From Candidatus Adlerbacteria bacterium (GTDB lineage Bacteria > Patescibacteriota > Minisyncoccia > Phycocordibacterales > SBAW01): a DNA stretch of 49,147 nucleotides. The stretch covers positions 1 through 49,147 of the forward strand of contig CAIUOD010000001.1 in NCBI GenBank assembly GCA_903900775.1. The letters run 5' to 3'. Under the pieces are notes generated by a model that worked only from the letters and a program-made list of their open reading frames with translations, was not told the DNA's origin and did no database searches. The translations under genes and the position numbers were made by a program. Of this stretch, positions 32,408-40,269 are shown one piece after another (within the stretch, counting starts at the first letter, position 1; each line of letters opens with the position of its first letter).

Positions 32408-32731
32408 ATGGACGACGACATAGTAGAATTAAAAGCGCAGATGAAGCAGGTGCTCGCGATGACCGAAGACACCAATCACATCGTGCGCGGCATGCGCCGC
32501 TCGCAACGCTGGGGCAGATTTCTCCAGGTGCTATGGTGGCTTTTGGTCATAGCCATCTCGGGCGCCGCCTATTATTACTATCTCGCGCCCTATGTCGGTA
32601 AATTAGAAGGGCTCTATTCTCAAATCGAAGGTACAACTGGACAAGTCCCCACCTGGAACACCAATCTGCAGCAATTTTTAGACCGGCTCGCGCCGCCGGG
32701 GACGGCGGCACCCCATACGCCCTCGGTATAG
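32408..32731 (+). CDS. Hypothetical bitopic membrane protein
   Basis: A 107-residue protein. An amphipathic, possibly coiled-coil N-terminus (DDDIVELKAQMKQVLAMTEDTN) precedes basic MRRSQRW, one transmembrane helix (about 40-60, FLQVLWWLLVIAISGAAYYYY) and an outer C-terminal helix with a Pro/Ala-rich tail. TAGAAT ends 8 bp before the ATG, suggesting a leaderless transcript. The layout recurs among candidate-phyla hypothetical proteins, but I know no function. Confidence 0.7.
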   Translation: MDDDIVELKAQMKQVLAMTEDTNHIVRGMRRSQRWGRFLQVLWWLLVIAISGAAYYYYLAPYVGKLEGLYSQIEGTTGQVPTWNTNLQQFLDRLAPPGTAAPHTPSV

Positions 32732-32786
32732 AAAAACCGATGTCGCCGTGCTAGTATGGGCGAGCGCTTTGATAAAATAGCGCACT

Positions 32787-32859
32787 GCTCGGGTAGCTCA
32801 GTTGGTAGAGCATTTCCCTGAAGAGGAAGGGGTCGCCGGTTCGAGCCCGGCCCCGAGCA
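32787..32859 (+). tRNA. tRNA-Phe(GAA)
   Basis: GCTCGGG pairs with CCCGAGC as acceptor. The anticodon stem TTTCC/GGAAG holds CTGAAGA with anticodon GAA. The T-arm GCCGGTTCGAGCCCGGC is intact. Discriminator A; no complete CCA encoded. Confidence 0.96.
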
Positions 32860-32867
32860 CACAGAAA

Positions 32868-33371
32868 CTAATTTGATTTGACCTTGAGTTTAGCTTGGCG
32901 GCCTTTGTCGAGCTTGGGGAGCCGGATGATGAGCAAGCCGTGCTTCTCGGTCGCTTCGGCCTCTTCAATCTCAACCTCTTGCGGCAAAACGATCGTGCGC
33001 GAGAAAGCGCCCCAATATAATTCTTGGAAGAAAAAGTCGCCGCTCGTGCCTTCGGTGTGTTTCTCGCGCTTGCCGCGCAGGGTCACCAAATCGCGGGTGA
33101 TGGAGACATCGAGATCCTCGGGCTTTACGCCCGCTATCATGGCCTTGATGACGATGTGGGTCGGGGTTTGATAGACATCAACGGCCAATTCGCCTTCGGG
33201 TTCGCGCTCTTCTTCGACCGTGTCGCGTCGCTCGCGGGGGAGGGTCGTGGGGAGTGTGGCTTTGGCGCCGTAGGCCGAGCCGCCGGTCTCGAGATCGTCA
33301 AAAGCAAAATCGTCCCCGGCGCTTGAGCCGCCAGTGAGCCATTCAAAAAGTGATCGTTTTTCTTTTGCCAT
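32868..33371 (-). CDS. Hsp20/alpha-crystallin small heat-shock protein
   Basis: A 167-residue chaperone. A variable N-terminus (about 1-55) precedes the alpha-crystallin domain (about 58-155): ELAVDVYQTPTHIVIKAMIA, GVKPEDLDVSITRDLVTLRG and FSRTIVLPQEVEIEEAEATE with the closing GLLIIRLPK. A short basic tail follows. sHsps hold unfolding proteins in oligomers without ATP. It is the last gene of a possible minus-strand series tsaD-valS-prsW-hsp20 with gaps of 6, 27 and 8 bp, although a sHsp would normally also have its own promoter. Confidence 0.93.
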   Translation of the reverse strand: MAKEKRSLFEWLTGGSSAGDDFAFDDLETGGSAYGAKATLPTTLPRERRDTVEEEREPEGELAVDVYQTPTHIVIKAMIAGVKPEDLDVSITRDLVTLRGKREKHTEGTSGDFFFQELYWGAFSRTIVLPQEVEIEEAEATEKHGLLIIRLPKLDKGRQAKLKVKSN

Positions 33372-33379
33372 GATCTATA

Positions 33380-34060
33380 TTAGCGATAATCTTTACCGGG
33401 CTCTTTAATTCTCTCTGCCAAGAGCAGGGTGACGATGATAAAAAGCCACAGTGCGACGAATGTTGCGAACATCACGCCGCCTCCACCCAGTATAAAAAAA
33501 TTAAAACAAGCATGCAATGTTGCCGCGAGGATAACTCCCCAAAATGCGGCCCAACGTCTCGCGCGCGCAGGCTTATAAAAGGCGAAACCCATGGCAAAAC
33601 CGACGGTCGCTGAAGCCAAGATGTGCAGAAGCATTGCGCCCATAAAGCGCAGATCGCCGACCAGTACGCTATGGAGCGCGTCGCCCTGATAGAGCGGGGT
33701 GAAGAGAAAAAGCGCGTTCTCAAGCGCCGAGAAGCCCAGGGCCGCCGTGACCATATAGATGACGGCGTCCAGTGGCTCGTCGAAGACCTTGGCGCGCAGA
33801 GCAACTATGTACGCGGCGCCGAATTTAAAAAGCTCTTCAAGCAATGCCCATACGACAATGAGCCCAAAACCGGCTACATATTGCGCCGCGAACTCTTCGA
33901 CCGGTAAAACCAATGGCACCGCGAGCATGCCCGCCAGAAAGGTAAAGAAGATATAGCGCTTCGGCTCGGGCTGATATTTGTCCTCCATCAGCCAGAAAAA
34001 GAGCCAAACGAAAGCTGGCAACATGCCGCCCAAAAACGCGATTAAAATGACCAGCGCCAC
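33380..34060 (-). CDS. PrsW-family intramembrane metalloprotease
   Basis: A 226-residue polytopic protein. PrsW motifs are all present: LLEELFKFGA (the EE pair), GFSALENALFLF (the ENxxF motif), LLHILASATVGFAMG and a late LHACFNF His. It has about seven to eight helices. PrsW cleaves the anti-sigma factor RsiW in Bacillus, but substrates in other phyla are unknown. The YQPEPKRYIFFTF segment at the cytoplasmic edge is usual in the family. It lies 8 bp upstream of hsp20 and 27 bp downstream of valS. Confidence 0.85.
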   Translation of the reverse strand: MALVILIAFLGGMLPAFVWLFFWLMEDKYQPEPKRYIFFTFLAGMLAVPLVLPVEEFAAQYVAGFGLIVVWALLEELFKFGAAYIVALRAKVFDEPLDAVIYMVTAALGFSALENALFLFTPLYQGDALHSVLVGDLRFMGAMLLHILASATVGFAMGFAFYKPARARRWAAFWGVILAATLHACFNFFILGGGGVMFATFVALWLFIIVTLLLAERIKEPGKDYR

Positions 34061-34087
34061 GCATTTAGTATACCGCCTCTTTCTCTT

Positions 34088-36322
34088 TTACACCGGCCAG
34101 CGCTCGACCATGAGGAAATCGGTTCGAGCCGGCATGGCATCCCAGATTTCTTCGGTCACGAACGGCATAAAGGGGTGGAGCACTTTTAATGAGTCGGTGA
34201 GTATCGAGATGAGCAATTTTTTGCGAGAGGCAACTTCCTCTAGCGTGCCCGTTTTTACTATCGGCTTGCTGTCCTCGAGCAGTGAGCTTGCAAACACATC
34301 CCATATGTAGTGATAGATTTTTTCGGCCGCCAGGTAGATGCGATATTCTTCGAGATCGTTGGTGATATCAAATGCAATCGCATCAAACTGTTCGCGATAC
34401 TCCGCATCGCGCGCGGTATACAGGATGTTCATGTCGGCATCTCCTGCATTCTCCAGCACAAAACGCGCGATGTTCCAGAGTTTGTTGGCAAAGAGTTTAT
34501 ATCCTTTTATTTTCTGCTCATCGAATTTAACATCGCTCCCAATAGCCGAACCCACGACGAGCCCCATGCGCAGGGCGTCGGCGCCGTATTTCTCAATCAT
34601 GTCGAGCGGGTCGACGCCATTGTTCAGTGATTTGCTGAATTTGCGCCCATCTTTGGCGCGCACGAGCCCGTGTATCATCACTTTTTTAAACGGCACCTGC
34701 CCCAGATGGAAGGCGCTCATCAGTATCATGCGCGAGACCCACAGCTGGAGGATTTCGTAGGCCGGCGACATAAACGAGGTGGGGTGGAATTGTTTAAGGT
34801 CGGGGGTCTCCTCCGGCCAGCCGAGGGTCGAGAAGGTCCACAATGCGGAAGAGAACCACGTGTCCAACACGTCCGGGTCTTGTTGCCAGTGTTCGCCTTG
34901 AGGCGACTCGACGTCGCAATAAGCTTCAGTTTCTTGCGGCCTGCCTTGATCATCAACCGAGCGATACCACACCGGGATGCGATGTCCGAACCATATCTGC
35001 CGGCTGATGCACCAGTCGTGCAGATTTTCGATCCAGTGGAAGTACGTCTTGCGGAATCCTTCTTGCGGCATATCAACCGCGCCGCTTTCGACCGCCGCCA
35101 TCATTAATTTTTTGAGTGTCGTTGTGCTCCCACTTTCGATGCCGGGGATTTCAGAGTGGGGGATGGTGAAGGGCGTGTCCACCGCGATGAACCACTGCTC
35201 CATAATTTGCGGCTCGACGATGGCACCCGTGCGCTCCGAGGTGGCGACATTGTGCAGATACTCCTCATCAATTTTTTCTACCAGGCCTTTGCTCGCCAAT
35301 TTTTCGACAATTTTTTCGCGCGCGTCTGCAATCTTCATGCCCACAAATTCGCCCGCGATGGGTAGGAGCTTGCCGTAGCGGTCGATAATCTGCTCACGGT
35401 CGAGTTCGCGGCGGTTGGCGATCTCGAAATCGATTTGCGAATGCCAGGGCGTGATCGTCATAACGCCGGTGCCGAACTCGCGGTCCACACTTTCGTCTTT
35501 GATAATCGTCGCGGTGATGGGGCCGTTGATCCACTCGAGCTCGATGGTCTGGCCGTCGGTATATTGTGCGTAGCGGCCATCGTCGGGATGCATCACGACA
35601 TACTTGTCGCCAAACTTTGTCTCGGGCCGCGAAGTGCCGATAATGAATGGCCCGTATTTGAAGTAATAAAATTTACCTTTCTCTTCCTGGTAGACAATCT
35701 CATCGTCCGAGATGGTGGTCTGGCCCTTCGGATCCCAATTGACGATACGGTGGCCGCGATAAATGAGCCCGGCATCATACATCCGCTTAAAGGCCGTCAT
35801 GACTGCGCGGTTGCGCTTCAGGTCGAGCGTGTAGGCATAGCGCGACCAATCGAGTGAGGCGCCCATCCGGCGCACCTGGCCCAAAATAGTCTCTTCGCTA
35901 TTTTTGGCAAAGGCATAGACGCGCTTAACTAATTCTTCGCGGCCAAGATCGTGCCGCGTCTTGCCCTCTTCCTTTTGAATATTTTTTTCAACGCGCGCCT
36001 GGGTGGAGATGGCGGCCGAGTCGGTGCCGGGGATCCACAGTGCCGCTTTGCCGCGCATGCGCTGAAAGCGCACCACGATGTCTTGGAGCGAATCTTCGTA
36101 GGCGTGGCCGGCGTGCAATATGCCGGTCACGTTCGGCGGCGGCAGTACTATCGAAAAATACTCCTTCCGTTCACCGGCTTGCCCCTCGGAGCCTTGGCGC
36201 AGTGGGGGTAATTTGTCGGGATTAAAATAGCCGCTCTCCTCCCACCGCTTATAGAGCGCGCTTTCGCAGGCGCCGGGGTTGTAGGGCTTCTTAAATTTCT
36301 CCACATCGGCCATAGCGCCCAT
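34088..36322 (-). CDS. valS: Valyl-tRNA synthetase
   Basis: A 744-residue class I synthetase. The valine-type signature is SIVLPPPNVTGILHAGHAYE (HIGH box as HAGH). The editing-domain region includes GTSRPETKFGDKYVVMHPDD, and the KMSKS loop is GRKFSKSLNNGVDP. The C-terminal helical anticodon-binding domain ends FMPFVTEEIWDAM. Most bacterial ValRS are about 870-950 residues with a C-terminal tRNA-binding coiled coil; here the protein stops right after the TEEIW motif plus a short tail, so that coiled coil is missing. Two start ATGs exist (36322 and 36313). tsaD ends 6 bp upstream. A tRNA-Val gene lies 1.5 kb away on the same strand. Confidence 0.96.
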   Translation of the reverse strand: MGAMADVEKFKKPYNPGACESALYKRWEESGYFNPDKLPPLRQGSEGQAGERKEYFSIVLPPPNVTGILHAGHAYEDSLQDIVVRFQRMRGKAALWIPGTDSAAISTQARVEKNIQKEEGKTRHDLGREELVKRVYAFAKNSEETILGQVRRMGASLDWSRYAYTLDLKRNRAVMTAFKRMYDAGLIYRGHRIVNWDPKGQTTISDDEIVYQEEKGKFYYFKYGPFIIGTSRPETKFGDKYVVMHPDDGRYAQYTDGQTIELEWINGPITATIIKDESVDREFGTGVMTITPWHSQIDFEIANRRELDREQIIDRYGKLLPIAGEFVGMKIADAREKIVEKLASKGLVEKIDEEYLHNVATSERTGAIVEPQIMEQWFIAVDTPFTIPHSEIPGIESGSTTTLKKLMMAAVESGAVDMPQEGFRKTYFHWIENLHDWCISRQIWFGHRIPVWYRSVDDQGRPQETEAYCDVESPQGEHWQQDPDVLDTWFSSALWTFSTLGWPEETPDLKQFHPTSFMSPAYEILQLWVSRMILMSAFHLGQVPFKKVMIHGLVRAKDGRKFSKSLNNGVDPLDMIEKYGADALRMGLVVGSAIGSDVKFDEQKIKGYKLFANKLWNIARFVLENAGDADMNILYTARDAEYREQFDAIAFDITNDLEEYRIYLAAEKIYHYIWDVFASSLLEDSKPIVKTGTLEEVASRKKLLISILTDSLKVLHPFMPFVTEEIWDAMPARTDFLMVERWPV

Positions 36323-36328
36323 AATATG

Positions 36329-37495
36329 TTATTTTACCGCCGAAATCGAGAGCCGGCCGTGCGCACGGATACCTTCCGGGTCGGGGGTGACGGGGGCGAG
36401 CGAAAGCTCACGCACGAGCGCGGCAATGGCAATCATCACCGCATTGTCGCCGGTTATAGAGAGTATGGGTAAGCGGATTGCTACATCGGGAAATTCTTTT
36501 TCGATGAGCGCCTGGAGCGACTGCCGAATGTGCGTGTTGGCGGCTACGCCGCCGCCGATGACGAAGGTTTGCGCGCCAGTTTGTTCAATCGCGCGGCGCG
36601 TTTTGGCGACGAGAACATCGGTCACGGCGTCTTCGAATTCACGGGCAAAGGCCGCACGTTCATCATCAGATAATTTCTCGAGGCCTCCCAAGTCGCGCAG
36701 GGCGTAGAGCGCCGCGGTCTTGAGGCCCGAGAACGACATGTCGCAGTCTTTAGTTTGAATCATTGGGCGCGGTAATTTCGCGGCGGGAATAGCTTTTTCT
36801 CGCTGCAGGTCATCAAGGGGATGCTCGAAACCGCTATTCCCGCCGCTCGCCCTCGGCGAGTTTTCTGTTTCGCTCGCACGAGCTAGATTTGCTAGCTTCG
36901 AAATCTCTGGCCCGCCGGGGTAGGGGAGGCCGAGCATACGCGCGACTTTATCGAAGCATTCGCCCACCGCGTCGTCTAGCGTCTGGCCGACGAGTTCATA
37001 TTCAAGCCAATCTTTCATCACCACAAACTCGCTGTGGCCGCCCGAGATAAGCAGGGCCAAGACCGGCAGGGAGACATTTTCTAAAGTGCCATGCCTGCCT
37101 GCGTTGGCGGGCGGCCCATCAAAAGAAACTAAAGAAGAAAGTAGGTGGCCCTCAAGATGGTTGGTGGGGATGAGTGGCAACTTTTGCTCGCGGGCGACCC
37201 GCTTGGCAAACTCGATGCCCGTCCACAGCGCGGGCTCGAGCCCGGGGCCGTGGGTGACCGCGATAGCATTTACTTTTTCATTGGCAAACTGCCGGTAGAG
37301 TATGGGTAGATTTTTTTCATGTTCGCGCTTGGCTAGGTTGGGATACACGCCGCCATATTCGGCATGGAGCGCGGCCTGCGAGTGGAGCGCCGCGTCGAGC
37401 ACCTCAAATTCAAACGCTTGCGCCCCTATTTTTTCTGCCTCGACGAGCGCAATGCCCGTCTCGTCGCAGGAGGTCTCAATGGCTAAAATTTTCAT
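36329..37495 (-). CDS. tsaD: tRNA threonylcarbamoyltransferase TsaD
   Basis: A 388-residue protein of the Kae1/TsaD family. The start at MKILAIETSCDETGIALVE (ATG 37495) is preferred over the track's 37531. The metal-binding HLEGHLLS (HxxxH) and the SGGHSEFV motif, the LDDAVGECFDKVARMLGLPYPGGP segment and the C-terminal VIGGGVAANTHIRQ are typical. It transfers the threonylcarbamoyl group to A37 of ANN-decoding tRNAs with TsaB and TsaE, which are not in the window. Two small insertions (PPANAGRHGTLENVSLP, and ASETENSPRASGG) make it longer than the usual 335-350. It heads the valS series. Confidence 0.95.
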   Translation of the reverse strand: MKILAIETSCDETGIALVEAEKIGAQAFEFEVLDAALHSQAALHAEYGGVYPNLAKREHEKNLPILYRQFANEKVNAIAVTHGPGLEPALWTGIEFAKRVAREQKLPLIPTNHLEGHLLSSLVSFDGPPANAGRHGTLENVSLPVLALLISGGHSEFVVMKDWLEYELVGQTLDDAVGECFDKVARMLGLPYPGGPEISKLANLARASETENSPRASGGNSGFEHPLDDLQREKAIPAAKLPRPMIQTKDCDMSFSGLKTAALYALRDLGGLEKLSDDERAAFAREFEDAVTDVLVAKTRRAIEQTGAQTFVIGGGVAANTHIRQSLQALIEKEFPDVAIRLPILSITGDNAVMIAIAALVRELSLAPVTPDPEGIRAHGRLSISAVK

Positions 37496-37546
37496 AATAA
37501 GAAGTATCCCAACCCTACAATAAATTGGCACATATTAAAAGCAGAA

Positions 37547-37572
37547 AGGGCGACGTCTTGCGACGTCGCCCT
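37547..37572 (-). terminator. Hairpin terminating the 36-residue ORF
   Basis: AGGGCGACGTC (37547-37557) and GACGTCGCCCT (37562-37572) form a perfect 11-bp stem with a TTGC loop. On - it is followed by TTCTGCTTTT; on + by ATTTTC. It begins at the stop codon of the small ORF upstream and isolates it from tsaD. Confidence 0.75.
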
Positions 37573-37681
37573 ATTTTCGACGACTCTTTCTGACCAGCCA
37601 GGAAAAAATCGCGATGGCGACGACTGCCACCGCGAAGATTTTTATGGCCGTCCAGTCTGCATCAGGCCAATTCGCACTCAT
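37571..37681 (-). CDS. Small membrane protein (36 residues)
   Basis: This short ORF, missed by the track, runs from ATG at 37681 to TAG at 37571. It encodes MSANWPDADWTAIKIFAVAV, then VAIAIFSWLVRKSRRK. It has one transmembrane helix and a basic C-terminus. GAGGTG is found about 8 bp upstream as a Shine-Dalgarno, and a perfect hairpin starts at the stop, so the gene has its own translation and termination signals. No function is recognised. Confidence 0.65.
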   Translation of the reverse strand: MSANWPDADWTAIKIFAVAVVAIAIFSWLVRKSRRK

Positions 37682-37836
37682 TTTCGTACACCTCGTGTTA
37701 TGGGTTGGGGAATCCCAGCCCTGCATTCAAAAACTATTGTACACCCTATATCAAGTTTGTCAAGTGTTTATGTCAACTCCCCAAAAAAACAGCTCAACGG
37801 AGCCGTGTAGCGAAAAACGAGTGGCTTACCAAACGG

Positions 37837-37909
37837 TGCGCGGTGCAGGATTCGGACCTGCGACCCTTCCCACGTCAAGGGAATGCTCTACCAACTGAGC
37901 TAACCGCGC
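37837..37909 (-). tRNA. tRNA-Val(GAC)
   Basis: On the minus strand, GCGCGGT pairs with ACCGCGC. The anticodon stem TTCCC/GGGAA holds loop TTGACGT with anticodon GAC. The T-arm is GCAGGTCCGAATCCTGC. Discriminator A; only CC, not CCA, follows. The 155 bp between this gene and the 36-residue ORF hold nothing else recognisable. Confidence 0.95.
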
Positions 37910-37921
37910 GGCAAATAAACC

Positions 37922-38563
37922 TTACACCCGCTCGTGACGAAATTCAACGTACGAGTAGATGACCGTCGTGAGAATTGTTATGCCCAAAGGGAAGATAATC
38001 AGCGCGAAGAGGAGGCTCGGCGCGAAGGCGGCCGCGAGGCAGCACAGCGCGCAGAAGTAGATGAGCCACGAACCCAGAATGTGCGTCTTGCGCCAGACCT
38101 CGTCGCTCGCGAGCGTCCATGGCGTACGAATGCCGACAAAGAAGTTACGCTCCGAATTTTTCGTCACCGCGGCAATGGCGGCCAAAAGCACGGCGAGCGC
38201 CGGGGCCAAAGCCTGTGCCAGATTAAAGTGATGCCCGAGCGCTGTCAGCATAATGAGCACGAATTCGTAGAGAAAGAACGCCTGCAGGGTGAGAAAGAGC
38301 GCGTTGTAGCCCGAGCGGAATTTCTCCAGGTTGTCTTGGAGAGGCTCCATGAAGGGGATCGCTGCCCACAGGAGGAAGAGCATTGCCATCACGAACGGCG
38401 AGAGAAAGAGAGCCCAGAATTTTGGTAGCATACCGTCGACCACGCCCTCGGCGTTCCAATGCGAAGGCAATTGTGCGGGGAGGGTGGGATAAAAATGGGC
38501 GCTCGCGACAAACGCAACGGCCAAGCACAGGATCATCGTTATGCCGGTCGTTCGCGTACTCAT
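37922..38563 (-). CDS. SdpI/DUF1648-family membrane protein
   Basis: A 213-residue protein with six predicted helices. The N-terminal DUF1648 segment YPTLPAQLPSHWNAEGVVDG and the SdpI C-terminal domain (NFFVGIRTPWTLASDEVWRKTHILGSWL) are both classic. SdpI protects Bacillus from the SdpC toxin and acts as a signal receptor; wider-family functions are unknown. It lies 12 bp upstream of tRNA-Val on the same strand and is likely its co-transcript. Confidence 0.87.
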   Translation of the reverse strand: MSTRTTGITMILCLAVAFVASAHFYPTLPAQLPSHWNAEGVVDGMLPKFWALFLSPFVMAMLFLLWAAIPFMEPLQDNLEKFRSGYNALFLTLQAFFLYEFVLIMLTALGHHFNLAQALAPALAVLLAAIAAVTKNSERNFFVGIRTPWTLASDEVWRKTHILGSWLIYFCALCCLAAAFAPSLLFALIIFPLGITILTTVIYSYVEFRHERV

Positions 38564-38667
38564 GTTGTGGGTAAGTATTTCATACTCTGTTAATTTTTGC
38601 GAATTCGGCCAAAAGATGATATTTTAGCCTCCTGGAGAGGTGGCTTCTTGAAGTATGCTCGCCAGAT

Positions 38668-38754
38668 GGAGAGGTGGCTGAGTGGTCGAAGGCACCGGTT
38701 TCGAAAACCGGCATCCGGGAAACTGGATCGAGAGTTCGAATCTCTCCCTCTCCG
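38668..38754 (+). tRNA. tRNA-Ser(CGA)
   Basis: GGAGAGG pairs with CCTCTCC, and a long variable arm (CATCCGGGAAACTGGATCG) marks a class II tRNA. The anticodon stem CCGGT/ACCGG holds TTCGAAA with anticodon CGA. Discriminator G. The gene marks the left edge of the mobile island. The 13-bp sequence TGGAGAGGTGGCT covering its 5' end also occurs 34 bp upstream (38633-38645). Confidence 0.96.
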
Positions 38755-38839
38755 CCCGTAGTCTTTTTTATCGGTAGTATGCCGAGCCCTTATTCCCCAA
38801 CGTTTTTACAGAACGTATTTTTATTATGTCCAGTTTTTT

Positions 38840-38886
38840 CGGTTCGAATCCCTGAGCTATTTTCGAGGGTGCAGAGATTCGAACCG
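38840..38886. repeat. Inverted repeat with T-arm-like sequence
   Basis: CGGTTCGAATC (38840-38850) and GATTCGAACCG (38876-38886) are perfect inverted copies separated by 25 bp, ending at the stop of the PIN-like gene. The arms resemble a tRNA T-loop (GGTTCGAATC). It may be a terminator for the minus-strand gene or a remnant attachment site beside tRNA-Ser. No full tRNA can be folded here. Confidence 0.45.
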
Positions 38887-40269
38887 TCAACGATCTTCCA
38901 TCAGGATATCTTCCCAATCTCCGTTAGCATTTTTTCGCCTATTTATTACCTCCGGCGGGAAGCGGGTCCATTTGCCTCTCGTAGTGCTGACCATTCGTTT
39001 GATAACCATTTGATCTGATTCCCCCGATTGAGTGGGCTGAGAACTACCCTCGCTTTTTGCCATTCTTTCCATTTCCTTTATTTTATCCGAGAATTCTTTT
39101 CCAATAGGGCTCTGCGGCTGCGGCGAGGGAGTTTTCCGTTCTCGCCATTTTGGGGACATATACTTATCCCAAAGCCGCGTAACCAAAAAGGAAGTGTCAT
39201 GCGGCGGTGAGTGGGCAAAGACGTATACCCCTCTGGCTTTGGTCTCTTGCGAAAGAGTGGAGTAGTGAGCATCGAGCCTGGCAAAGTCCGCTTTCAGCTC
39301 TTCTCCTGAAATAAAGCTCTGATCATCACGCAGGAACAATGGCGCAAGCAGTTTATGCAATCGGTCATTCGACGTGAACACCATGCAAAAAGGCAAGTAG
39401 TATAGATACGCGACGTCTATCTTATGGCTCGGTCTCCCTCGGCCTATCAAGTCCGCGCCGATACCGAACATGAAGACGAGATCGACGCTTAGTACGTGCG
39501 TTAAGTAGGGCGCAAATTTTCTCAGGGGAGGGCGGCCTGCTGCGTGCCATCGCGCAAGTATTTCTTCTTGATACTTTGGAGTAACGCCGATGGACCCGAG
39601 TCCCGCGATGAGAATCTGTTCCTGGTCTGGATTATCTATAAATCTATCCACCATCGCCTTTACTTCCTCCATCGTTTTTGGTTTCGGATGACCCGCGAAT
39701 CGTATTTGGTAGTGGGTGTATATTTCCTCAAGATCTAGGTGGCTCAATGCTTCTCGCCAACGTTTTGCATGGGACCGCTCCAATTCTAAAAATTGATGAT
39801 CCCGCCACCGCATCAGTGCTTGTTCTTCCGGAGAATCTTCAAAGAAAGCACCTGTCTGTCCGCCTAATTCGACAAACCTCCCGCCACCAATGTGCGGCCG
39901 CCCATATTTCATATCGATTTTCCCTTTCCCCGATAACTCTCCTTCCAACAACGCGTGGTGGTGTACATTTGCTTTCGAATTTAGATCCGGCGTCCTGTAC
40001 GCGAGACTGCCTACAATGTTTTCAGGAGTGCGTCCTGACCGCGCCTTCTTCTCCAAATCGGCGAGCGTCTCAACGAAAAAGAGGGGAGTAATATTTGTGA
40101 GAAAAAACTGGTCAAGCCAGACCGATTCGTCTGGGTTCAGGCTCTCGAGTACCGATTTATCAAAGATAATGACTGGTCCCACATACGGCAGTTTACGTGC
40201 CCGTGCGCTTTCGGCAACTACTCCACCGTCACCACCCCACCCATAACCTTTAACTTCGATCTGAAACAT
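38887..40269 (-). CDS. PIN-like domain protein of unknown function
   Basis: A 460-residue soluble protein. Near the N-terminus lies PVIIFDKSVLESLNPDESVW and then NITPLFFVETLADLEK. An Asp-leading strand followed by an acidic ETLADLEK helix resembles PIN-like nuclease folds, so an RNase-type activity is possible but unproven. The middle (about 110-330) has GAFFEDSPEEQALMRWRDHQ and a helical region with ILIAGLGSIGVTPKYQEEIL. The C-terminal 70 residues are low-complexity and polar. The chosen start overlaps the serine recombinase end by 52 bp. It has no recognised name and may be cargo of the integrated element. Confidence 0.65.
   Translation of the reverse strand: MFQIEVKGYGWGGDGGVVAESARARKLPYVGPVIIFDKSVLESLNPDESVWLDQFFLTNITPLFFVETLADLEKKARSGRTPENIVGSLAYRTPDLNSKANVHHHALLEGELSGKGKIDMKYGRPHIGGGRFVELGGQTGAFFEDSPEEQALMRWRDHQFLELERSHAKRWREALSHLDLEEIYTHYQIRFAGHPKPKTMEEVKAMVDRFIDNPDQEQILIAGLGSIGVTPKYQEEILARWHAAGRPPLRKFAPYLTHVLSVDLVFMFGIGADLIGRGRPSHKIDVAYLYYLPFCMVFTSNDRLHKLLAPLFLRDDQSFISGEELKADFARLDAHYSTLSQETKARGVYVFAHSPPHDTSFLVTRLWDKYMSPKWRERKTPSPQPQSPIGKEFSDKIKEMERMAKSEGSSQPTQSGESDQMVIKRMVSTTRGKWTRFPPEVINRRKNANGDWEDILMEDR

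Noticed and set aside
37614-37962. Plus-strand ORFs crossing tRNA-Val and the small membrane gene
   Set aside because: They run through a tRNA gene and antisense to the better-supported 36-residue ORF.
38633-38679. 13-bp direct repeat TGGAGAGGTGGCT as island attachment sites
   Set aside because: The copies are only 34 bp apart at the tRNA 5' end and do not flank the island; more likely a small local duplication.
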